From Micromonospora sp. WMMD1082 (GTDB taxonomy: Bacteria > Actinomycetota > Actinomycetes > Mycobacteriales > Micromonosporaceae), in the NCBI RefSeq assembly GCF_029626175.1, contig NZ_JARUBM010000002.1:3985001-4049000 (forward strand): a stretch of 64,000 nucleotides of DNA, given 5' to 3'. Of the stretch, positions 32,629 to 39,073 are shown piece by piece. How positions within the stretch are numbered: the stretch's first letter is position 1; each line of letters begins with the position of its first letter. Below the pieces are notes generated by a model. The model had not been told where the DNA came from and made no database searches. It worked only from the letters and a program-made list of their open reading frames with translations. The translations under genes were made by a program, and so were the position numbers.

Positions 32629-33413
32629 GAGCAGCACGCTTCCGTACGATCCTGGCCGCGTTCACCGCACTGGCGGTGCTGGGCCTGGCGGGGTGCGGCG
32701 ATGATCCCGCCGACCCACCGGCCGGCGGCGACGCGATCAGCGGCGAGCTGACGGTGTTCGCCGCCGCGTCACTGACCGAGTCGTTCACCCGGATCGGCCA
32801 GGACTTCGAGGCGGCCCACCAGGGGGTGCAGGTGACCTTCAGCTTCGCCGGCAGCTCCGCCCTCGCCACTCAGATCAACGAGGGTGCGCCCGCCGACGTC
32901 TTCGCCTCCGCCGCGCCGGCCAACATGAAGACGGTCACGGACGCCGGCAACGGCGACGGCGAACCGGTCACCTTCGTCCGCAACCAGCTCGTCATCGCCG
33001 TACCCAAGGGGAACCCGGACGGGGTGACCGGCCTGAGCGATCTCACCAAGCCCGACGCGAAGGTCGCGCTCTGCGCCGAGCAGGTGCCGTGCGGCGCGGC
33101 GGCGCGCACGGCCCTGGACGCCGCCGGCGTGGCCCTCACCCCGGTCACCCTGGAACAGGACGTCAAGCGGGCGCTGGCCAAGGTCCGGCTGGGCGAGGTC
33201 GACGCGGCGCTGGTCTACCGCACCGACGCGCGGGCCGCCTCGGACGAGGTCGACGGCATCGAGTTCCCCGAGTCCGCCGAGGCGATCAACGACTATCCGA
33301 TCATCGTGTTGAAGGATGCGGCCAACAAGCCGGCAGCCCGGGCCTTCGTCGAGTACGTCCGCTCCGACACCGGGCGCGGCGTGCTCACCGAGGCCGGCTT
33401 CCAGGCGCCCTGA
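32625..33413 (+). CDS. modA: Molybdate-binding lipoprotein
   Basis: A 262-residue substrate-binding protein. Lipoprotein signal peptide with lipobox LAGC (Cys24). Residues after 40 show the ModA signature LTVFAAASLTESF, then FSFAGSSALATQI and DVFASA, the oxyanion-binding Ser positions. It captures molybdate or tungstate outside the membrane for ModB/ModC. GTG start, coupled to the regulator gene. Confidence 0.92.
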   Translation: MRAARFRTILAAFTALAVLGLAGCGDDPADPPAGGDAISGELTVFAAASLTESFTRIGQDFEAAHQGVQVTFSFAGSSALATQINEGAPADVFASAAPANMKTVTDAGNGDGEPVTFVRNQLVIAVPKGNPDGVTGLSDLTKPDAKVALCAEQVPCGAAARTALDAAGVALTPVTLEQDVKRALAKVRLGEVDAALVYRTDARAASDEVDGIEFPESAEAINDYPIIVLKDAANKPAARAFVEYVRSDTGRGVLTEAGFQAP

Positions 33414-34224
33414 GATCGCCGCGTCGCTCGCGGGCACCCGGCGCACCGGCCGGGTACCGGTCGCGCTGCTGCTGCCCGCCGCACTGGGCCTGGCCTTCCT
33501 CGTGCTGCCGCTGGTCGGGCTGCTCGTCCGGGCGCCGTGGAGCACGCTCGCCCAGCGGCTCACCGAGCCGGGCGTGCTCACCGCGCTGCGGCTGTCGGTG
33601 CAGTCCGCCACCCTCGCCACCCTGCTCTGCCTCGTCCTCGGCACCCCGCTGGCGTGGCTGCTCGCCCGCGTCGAGTTCCCGGGCCGCCGGGTGGTCCGCG
33701 CCCTGGTCACCGTCCCGCTGGTGCTGCCTCCCGTGGTCGGTGGCGTCGCCCTGCTGCTGGTCTTCGGCCGGCGCGGCCTGCTCGGTTCCTGGCTCGACTC
33801 GACCTTTGGCATCACCCTGCCGTTCACCACCACCGGCGTCGTCCTCGCCGAGGCGTTCGTCGCCATGCCGTTCCTGATCATCGCCGTGGAGGGGGCGCTG
33901 CGTGCCGCCGACACCCGCTACGAGGAGGCCGCCGCCACCCTCGGCGCCGGCCGGTGGACCACCTTCACCCACGTCACGCTGCCGCTCGTCGCGCCCGGTA
34001 TCGCCGCCGGGGCGGTGCTCTGCTGGGCCCGGGCCCTCGGCGAGTTCGGCGCCACCATCACGTTCGCCGGCAACTATCCCGGCCGTACCCAGACCATGCC
34101 GCTGGCCGTCTATCTTGCCCTGGAGACCGACCTGGAGGCCGCGATCGTGCTCAGCCTCATCCTGCTCACCGTCTCCGTGGTGATCCTCGCCAGCCTCCGC
34201 GACCGCTGGCTCAGCACGCCATGA
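33316..34224 (+). CDS. modB: Molybdate ABC permease (start uncertain)
   Basis: The permease has about six spans, and the ABC-coupling EAA loop is AAATLGAGRWTTFTHVTLPLVAPG. Conserved protein sequence begins around 33415, directly after the modA stop, but no ATG, GTG or TTG lies there in frame. The only in-frame canonical codon upstream is ATG 33316, which would overlap modA by 98 bp and lacks a ribosome site. Either an unusual codon (ATC at 33415) is used or one base is wrong. Its stop overlaps modC as ATGA. Confidence 0.8.
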   Translation: MRPTSRQPGPSSSTSAPTPGAACSPRPASRRPEIAASLAGTRRTGRVPVALLLPAALGLAFLVLPLVGLLVRAPWSTLAQRLTEPGVLTALRLSVQSATLATLLCLVLGTPLAWLLARVEFPGRRVVRALVTVPLVLPPVVGGVALLLVFGRRGLLGSWLDSTFGITLPFTTTGVVLAEAFVAMPFLIIAVEGALRAADTRYEEAAATLGAGRWTTFTHVTLPLVAPGIAAGAVLCWARALGEFGATITFAGNYPGRTQTMPLAVYLALETDLEAAIVLSLILLTVSVVILASLRDRWLSTP

Positions 34225-35333
34225 CCGACCGGCAGACCGAACGGGACGCCGCGCCGAGCCGCGCTGTGCCCCTGCTCGACGCCCATCTCGTCGTCGATCG
34301 CGGTACCTTCCGGCTCGACCTGCCGCTGACCATCGATCCGGGTGAGGTCGTCGCGCTCCTCGGGCCCAACGGCGCCGGCAAGACCACCGCCCTGCGTACG
34401 CTCGCCGGTCTGCTCCCGCTCGCGGCCGGGCACCTCACCCTGGCCGGCCGCGATCTCGACCACCCCGGCCGCCGGATGTGGACGCCGCCCGAGCGGCGCC
34501 CGATCGGCGTGGTCTTCCAGGACTACCTGCTCTTCCCGCACCTCAGTGCGGCGGACAACATCGCGTTCGGGCCGCGCCGGCGCGGGTTGAACCGGCAGCA
34601 GGCCCGGCGGCGGGCCGCCGACTGGCTGGCTCGGATGGGGATGGCCGAGCAGGCCCGCCGCAAGCCCCGGCAGCTCTCCGGCGGCCAGGCCCAGCGCGTC
34701 GCGCTCGCCCGCGCCCTGGCCATCGAGCCGGTGCTGCTGCTGCTCGACGAGCCGCTGGCCGCGCTCGACGCCGGCACCCGGCTCGACACCCGGGCCCAGT
34801 TGCAACGGCACCTCGCCGCGCACGCCGGCGCCACGCTGCTGGTCACCCACGACCCCCTCGACGCCCTCGTCCTCGCCGACCGGCTGGTCATCATCGAGCA
34901 TGGCCGCGTGGTCCAGGAGGGCAGCGCCGCCACCGTGACCGCGCAGCCGCGCACCGACTACGTGGCCCGGCTGGTCGGGCTCAACCTCTACCGGGGACAC
35001 GCCACCGGGCACCGCGTCCGGCTCGCCGACGGCTTCCGGTTGACCACCGGAGACCCGCACGACGGCGACGTCTTCGTCGCCTTCCCGCCGTCGGCCGTGG
35101 CCCTGCATCCCCGGCAACCCGACGGCAGCCCCCGCAACACCTGGCCGGCCACCATCGCCGGCATCCAGCGGCACGGCGACAACCTGCGGATCCAGCTCAC
35201 CGGCCCGATCGAGGTGGCCGCCGACGTGACACCGGCGGCCGCCGCCCAGCTGGAGCTGACCCCCGGGCAGCCGGTCTGGGCGGCGGTGAAGGCCACCGAG
35301 ACCCGCGCCTATCCCGCCGCACCGGCACCCTGA
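34221..35333 (+). CDS. modC: Molybdate ABC ATP-binding protein
   Basis: A 370-residue ATPase. Walker A GPNGAGKTT, Q-loop VFQDYLLFP, signature LSGGQ, Walker B LLLLDEPLAALD and H-loop TLLVTHD are intact. The C-terminal part (about 300-365) is a TOBE regulatory domain (HGDNLRIQLTGPIEVAADV). It is the last gene of the regulator-modABC operon and energises molybdate uptake. The gap to the convergent copper ATPase gene is only 10 bp. Confidence 0.92.
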   Translation: MTDRQTERDAAPSRAVPLLDAHLVVDRGTFRLDLPLTIDPGEVVALLGPNGAGKTTALRTLAGLLPLAAGHLTLAGRDLDHPGRRMWTPPERRPIGVVFQDYLLFPHLSAADNIAFGPRRRGLNRQQARRRAADWLARMGMAEQARRKPRQLSGGQAQRVALARALAIEPVLLLLDEPLAALDAGTRLDTRAQLQRHLAAHAGATLLVTHDPLDALVLADRLVIIEHGRVVQEGSAATVTAQPRTDYVARLVGLNLYRGHATGHRVRLADGFRLTTGDPHDGDVFVAFPPSAVALHPRQPDGSPRNTWPATIAGIQRHGDNLRIQLTGPIEVAADVTPAAAAQLELTPGQPVWAAVKATETRAYPAAPAP

Positions 35334-35343
35334 CCCGGGCGGC

Positions 35344-37536
35344 TCAGTCCTGCGGGCGTAGCCGGACCCGGCGCAGCAACTGGGCGTTGAGCGCGACCAC
35401 GATCGTGGAGGCCGACATCAGCACCGCGGCGACCGCCGGGCTCAGCACCACCCCGGCCCAGGCCAGCACACCGGCGGCGAGCGGCAGGGCGACCACGTTG
35501 TAACCGGCGGCCCAGGCCAGGTTCTGGATCATTTTCCGGTACGCGGCCCGGGACAGCCGGATCACTCCGGTCACGCCGCGCGGGTCGGACGAGGCGAGCA
35601 CCACCCCGGCGGACTCGATGGCCACGTCGGTGCCGGCGCCGATCGCGATGCCCACATTCGCGCGGGCCAACGCGGGAGCGTCGTTGACCCCGTCGCCGAC
35701 CATGGCCACCCGCAGTCCCCGCCGTTGCAGGTCGGTCACCGCGTCGTCCTTGTCGGCCGGCAGCACCTCGGCGAAGACCTCGTCCTCACCGGAGCGGAAC
35801 CCCAGGTCGGCGGCGACCGCCTCGGCGACCGGACGTGCGTCCCCGGTGATCATCACGATCTTCCGGATGCCCTGCCCGCGCAGGTCGGCGATGGCCTGCC
35901 GGGCCTCCGGCCGCACCTCGTCCTCAAGGGCGAGGGCGCCGAGCACGGTGGCGTGCCGATCGCCGCTGTCCCGGCCCGGGTCTTCGTCCAGTCGCAGCAG
36001 GTACAGCACCGCGGCACCCCGGCCCGACCAGTCCCGCTGGTGTCGGGCGAGGTCGTCGGGGACCGGGACGTCGAACTCCCGCAGCAGCGCCGGACCGCCG
36101 ACGGCCCAGGTCACCGCGTCCACCTCGGCGCGTACCCCGCGGCCGGTCAGCGACTGGAATCCCGTCGCCGCCCGCCGGTCACCCTGCTGTGCGGCGGCGG
36201 CCACGATCGCCCGGGCAAGCGGGTGCTCGCTGTCGGCCTCCACCGCCGCCGCGATGGCGAGCACGTCCCGTTCGGTCATGCCGGCCTGGTCCGGTCCGGT
36301 GGCCTGGTCCGGTTCGGTGGTTTGGTCCGGTCCGGCGGCCTGGTCCTGCCCGGTGGTGCGGGTGGCGGCGACGCCGGTGACGACGTGCGCGCCCCGGGTC
36401 AGCGTGCCGGTCTTGTCGAACAGGACCGTGTCGACGGTGCGCATCCGCTCCAACGCCAACCGGTCCTTGACCAGGATGCCGCCCTTCGCGGCGACCGCGG
36501 TGGACAGCGCGATCACCAGCGGGATGGCCAGGCCGAGCGCGTGCGGGCAGGCGATCACCAGCACCGTCACCGTGCGCACGACCGCCTCGTCCGGGCTGCC
36601 CAGCGCGGACCAGACCAGGAGCGTGACCACGGCGGTCGCGGTGGCGATGTAGAACAGCCAGGCGGCGAACCGGTCGGCCAGCACCTGCGCCCGACCGCTG
36701 GACTGCTGCGCCTGCGCCACCAGCCGCTGGATGCCGGCGAGCGCGGTGTCGTCGCCGACCGCCGCTATCCGGATCCGCAGTGCCGCGTCGGTGGCCACCG
36801 TGCCGGCCACCACCCGGTCACCGGTCGACCGGGACACCGGCCGCGATTCACCCGTGATCATCGACTCGTCCAGCTCGGCCCGGCCCTCGACGATCTGCCC
36901 GTCCGCCGGGACGCGCGCACCCGGGCGGACCAGCACCAGATCGTCGACGCGCAGCTCGGTCACCGGCACCCGGTGCGGCTGCCCGTCCGGGCCGAGCCGT
37001 TCCGCGTCGTCGGGCAGCAACGCGGCCAGCGCCGACAGGGCGCCCCGGGCCTGCCCGATCGCCTTCATCTCCTGCCAGTGCCCGAGCAGCATGATGGTGA
37101 CCAGCGCGGCCAGCTCCCACCAGAAATCCAGGTCGAACGCGCCGAACGCGGTGGCCAGCGACGCCACGTAGGCCACCGTGATCGCCATGGCGATCAGCAG
37201 CATCATCCCGGGCGCGCGGTCGCGGATCTCGCGTACCGCGCCCTGGAGGAACGGCCAGCCGCCGTAACCGAAGACCACCGTGCCGAGCACCGGCCCCACC
37301 AGGTCGATCCCGGGGAAGTCCAGCTGGTAGCCGAACCAGTCCATCACCATGGGGCTGGTGACCACGATCGGCACGGTCAGCGCCAGGGTCAGCCAGAACT
37401 TGCGCCGGAACGCCTCCGGATCGTGCCCGGCGTGCTTGTCGTGCCCACCGTGCTGATCGTGCCCACCGTGCTTGTCGTGCCCGGCGTGCTGGTCGGGCTG
37501 CTCCTCGGGGGGACGGGCGTGGTCGCCGTGGGACAT
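35344..37536 (-). CDS. CPH-type copper/heavy-metal P1B ATPase with His-rich N-terminus
   Basis: A 730-residue P1B-3-like (CopB type) pump. The N-terminal 40 residues are a His/Asp/Gly repeat (HAGHDKHGGHDQHGGHDKHAGHD in essence) instead of an HMA domain. The membrane metal site is CPH (Cys330-Pro-His332). TGES, DKTGT (Asp374), SEHP and GDGVND are present. A short DQ-rich tandem repeat interrupts the start of the nucleotide domain. GAGGAGG lies 7 nt before the ATG. A perfect CsoR-like palindrome is immediately upstream, so it should be induced by copper together with the locus at 16 kb. Confidence 0.92.
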   Translation of the reverse strand: MSHGDHARPPEEQPDQHAGHDKHGGHDQHGGHDKHAGHDPEAFRRKFWLTLALTVPIVVTSPMVMDWFGYQLDFPGIDLVGPVLGTVVFGYGGWPFLQGAVREIRDRAPGMMLLIAMAITVAYVASLATAFGAFDLDFWWELAALVTIMLLGHWQEMKAIGQARGALSALAALLPDDAERLGPDGQPHRVPVTELRVDDLVLVRPGARVPADGQIVEGRAELDESMITGESRPVSRSTGDRVVAGTVATDAALRIRIAAVGDDTALAGIQRLVAQAQQSSGRAQVLADRFAAWLFYIATATAVVTLLVWSALGSPDEAVVRTVTVLVIACPHALGLAIPLVIALSTAVAAKGGILVKDRLALERMRTVDTVLFDKTGTLTRGAHVVTGVAATRTTGQDQAAGPDQTTEPDQATGPDQAGMTERDVLAIAAAVEADSEHPLARAIVAAAAQQGDRRAATGFQSLTGRGVRAEVDAVTWAVGGPALLREFDVPVPDDLARHQRDWSGRGAAVLYLLRLDEDPGRDSGDRHATVLGALALEDEVRPEARQAIADLRGQGIRKIVMITGDARPVAEAVAADLGFRSGEDEVFAEVLPADKDDAVTDLQRRGLRVAMVGDGVNDAPALARANVGIAIGAGTDVAIESAGVVLASSDPRGVTGVIRLSRAAYRKMIQNLAWAAGYNVVALPLAAGVLAWAGVVLSPAVAAVLMSASTIVVALNAQLLRRVRLRPQD
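36283..36354. repeat. 18-bp tandem repeat, four copies, inside the CPH ATPase gene
   Basis: Units begin at 36283, 36301, 36319 and 36337 (GGCCTGGTCCGGTCCGGT with few changes). They encode a six-residue period of type GPDQAT just after the phosphorylation motif region. Confidence 0.85.
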
Positions 37537-37550
37537 CTCATCGCCTCCTC

Positions 37551-37589
37551 ACCGCCACCATATACCCGGTGGGGGTATATGGTGGCGGT
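37551..37589. promoter_or_regulatory. CsoR-type operator before the CPH ATPase gene
   Basis: Perfect 17-bp arms (37551-37567 and 37573-37589) around a 5-bp centre; the core is TATACCCGGTGGGGGTATA. It shares TACCC/GGGTA half-sites with the csoR-copZ operators and ends 15 bp before the ATPase start codon. Confidence 0.8.
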
Positions 37590-37625
37590 GGTGCTCCCAC
37601 CTCGACGAGATCCCCGGCGGCGGCG

Positions 37626-38324
37626 TCAGGCGGTGGCGTAGAACTGACCGGGGTCACCGGCCAGGGACGCCTTGACCTGCGCCGACCACTCGTCGGCGAC
37701 GACCTCCAGGAGGCCGGACTCGACCCCGTCGAGGGCCGCCCGGACGACGTCCGCCGGATCGGTCTTGGGGCCGTCGTAGTCGCGGCTCATGTCGGTGTCG
37801 GCGGCGCCCAGGTGCAGGCCGGTGACGAGCGTGCCCTGGGCGGCGAGTTCGATCCGTACGCCGTTGGTCAGGCTCCACGCGGCGGCCTTAGCCGCGCCGT
37901 ACGCGTTGGCCCCGTCATAGGAGAACCAGGACAGCGCCGACAGCACGTTGAGGATCGCCCCACCGCCGTTGCGACCGAGCGCCGGGGCGAAGGCCCGCAC
38001 CACGCCGAGCGTGCCGTAGTAGTGCGTCTCCATCTCCTGCCGGATCAGCTCCAGGTCGCCGGTGACCAGGTTGGAACCGGTGGAGATGCCGGCGTTGTTG
38101 ACCAGCAGGGTGACGTCACCGGCCGCTTCCGCCGCAGCGGCGACCTGGTGCGGATCGGTGATGTCGAGCCGCAGCCGATGCACCCCGGGCACGTCGATGC
38201 GCTGCGGGTCGCGGGCCGTCGCGTACACCTTGGCCGCGCCGCGGGCGAGGAGCTGCTCGGCGAAGTGCCGGCCGAGGCCACGGTTGGCGCCGGTGACCAG
38301 CGCTACCGAACCCGAGATCTTCAT
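37626..38324 (-). CDS. Short-chain dehydrogenase/reductase
   Basis: A 232-residue SDR enzyme with cofactor motif TGANRGLG (residues 11-18), NNAGIS, an active-site Ser in LSALSWFS, and YGAAK with the catalytic Tyr and Lys. It should reduce or oxidise a small carbonyl or alcohol with NAD(P). It is divergent from a MerR-type regulator, and the shared promoter has the MerR layout, so an inducer probably switches it on. GGGAGG precedes the ATG. Confidence 0.9.
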   Translation of the reverse strand: MKISGSVALVTGANRGLGRHFAEQLLARGAAKVYATARDPQRIDVPGVHRLRLDITDPHQVAAAAEAAGDVTLLVNNAGISTGSNLVTGDLELIRQEMETHYYGTLGVVRAFAPALGRNGGGAILNVLSALSWFSYDGANAYGAAKAAAWSLTNGVRIELAAQGTLVTGLHLGAADTDMSRDYDGPKTDPADVVRAALDGVESGLLEVVADEWSAQVKASLAGDPGQFYATA

Positions 38325-38356
38325 TGTTGCCTCCCGTTGCGTCAGGTATGCGGGCT

Positions 38357-38388
38357 ACGCTAGAACCTGACGTAGACGTGAGGTGCAA
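38357..38388 (-). promoter_or_regulatory. MerR-type promoter with operator dyad for the SDR gene
   Basis: On the minus strand, -35 TTGCAC (38383-38388) and -10 TAGCGT (38357-38362) are 20 bp apart, the overlong spacing typical of MerR-activated promoters. The spacer is filled by a 9-2-9 dyad (38365-38384; ACCTGACGT/ACGTGAGGT, one mismatch). Confidence 0.75.
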
Positions 38389-38425
38389 GTGGCGTGACCC
38401 AGGTCATGACCAGGGTGGGGGCGTT

Positions 38426-38887
38426 GTGCGGATCGGCGAGTTGGCGGAGCGGACGGGCGTGTCGGTGCGCGCGCTGCGGTACTACGAGGAGCAGCAACTG
38501 CTGGTTCCGGCCCGTACCGGCGGTGGGCAGCGCGACTACTCGGACGACGCGGTCGACCGGGTGCAACTGCTCCAGACGCTCTACGCGGCCGGCCTGTCCA
38601 GCCGGACCGTCCTCGACCTGCTGCCGTGCGTCGACGCCAAGGTGAACACGCCTCAGTCCCGCGCCCTGCTCCGCGCCGAACGCGATCGCATCGACGCGCA
38701 GATCTCCCGACTGGCCGAGGCCCGCGACCGGCTCGACGCGGTGATCGCCTACAGCGAGAGCCCGGCCAGCGGCTGCGCGCACGTGATGGACGACGGACCG
38801 TCATCCGTTCACTCCGGGCCGTACGCCAAGTGGGGCCGGAGCCAGCGGTCGACCTCGCCGCGGTCGACGACACGGCGCACGGCGTAG
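38426..38887 (+). CDS. MerR family regulator
   Basis: A 153-residue regulator. The winged helix-turn-helix is RIGELAERTGVSVRALRYYEEQQLLVPART, followed by a coiled-coil dimer helix (about 75-110). The C-terminal 40 residues are not conserved-looking. It probably controls the divergent SDR gene and itself. The GTG at 38426 directly precedes the conserved RIGELA; AGGGTGGGGG lies upstream. The effector is unknown. Confidence 0.88.
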   Translation: MRIGELAERTGVSVRALRYYEEQQLLVPARTGGGQRDYSDDAVDRVQLLQTLYAAGLSSRTVLDLLPCVDAKVNTPQSRALLRAERDRIDAQISRLAEARDRLDAVIAYSESPASGCAHVMDDGPSSVHSGPYAKWGRSQRSTSPRSTTRRTA

Positions 38888-38933
38888 TCCTCGACCTGAT
38901 CGCGGCCGATGCGGCGCACGTGAAGCCCCGCAA

Positions 38934-38957
38934 GGCAAGGAGATCGCGCTCCTTGCC
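38934..38957 (+). terminator. Hairpin between merR and the rifampin phosphotransferase gene
   Basis: GGCAAGGA (38934-38941) and TCCTTGCC (38950-38957) enclose 8 nt. It lies behind the merR stop and just before the RAE, so it may separate the two transcripts. Confidence 0.5.
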
Positions 38958-38980
38958 ACTCTCAACGTATAGCGGGCCGG

Positions 38981-38999
38981 GGGGCTTGCCGCAAGACCC
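38981..38999 (+). promoter_or_regulatory. Rifamycin-associated element (RAE)
   Basis: GGGGCTTGCCGCAAGACCC is a 9-1-9 inverted repeat with one mismatch, matching the known RAE found before rifamycin-resistance genes (rph, arr, helR) in actinobacteria. It lies 75 bp before the phosphotransferase ATG. CAGAAT at 39011-39016 could be the -10 box. It implies induction by rifamycins. Confidence 0.88.
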
Positions 39000-39073
39000 G
39001 GGTCGCGCTGCAGAATCGTCGCCCGAACCAGGAACGGACGAAGACGCGGGGCACGACGCGCCGGAGGTATCGG

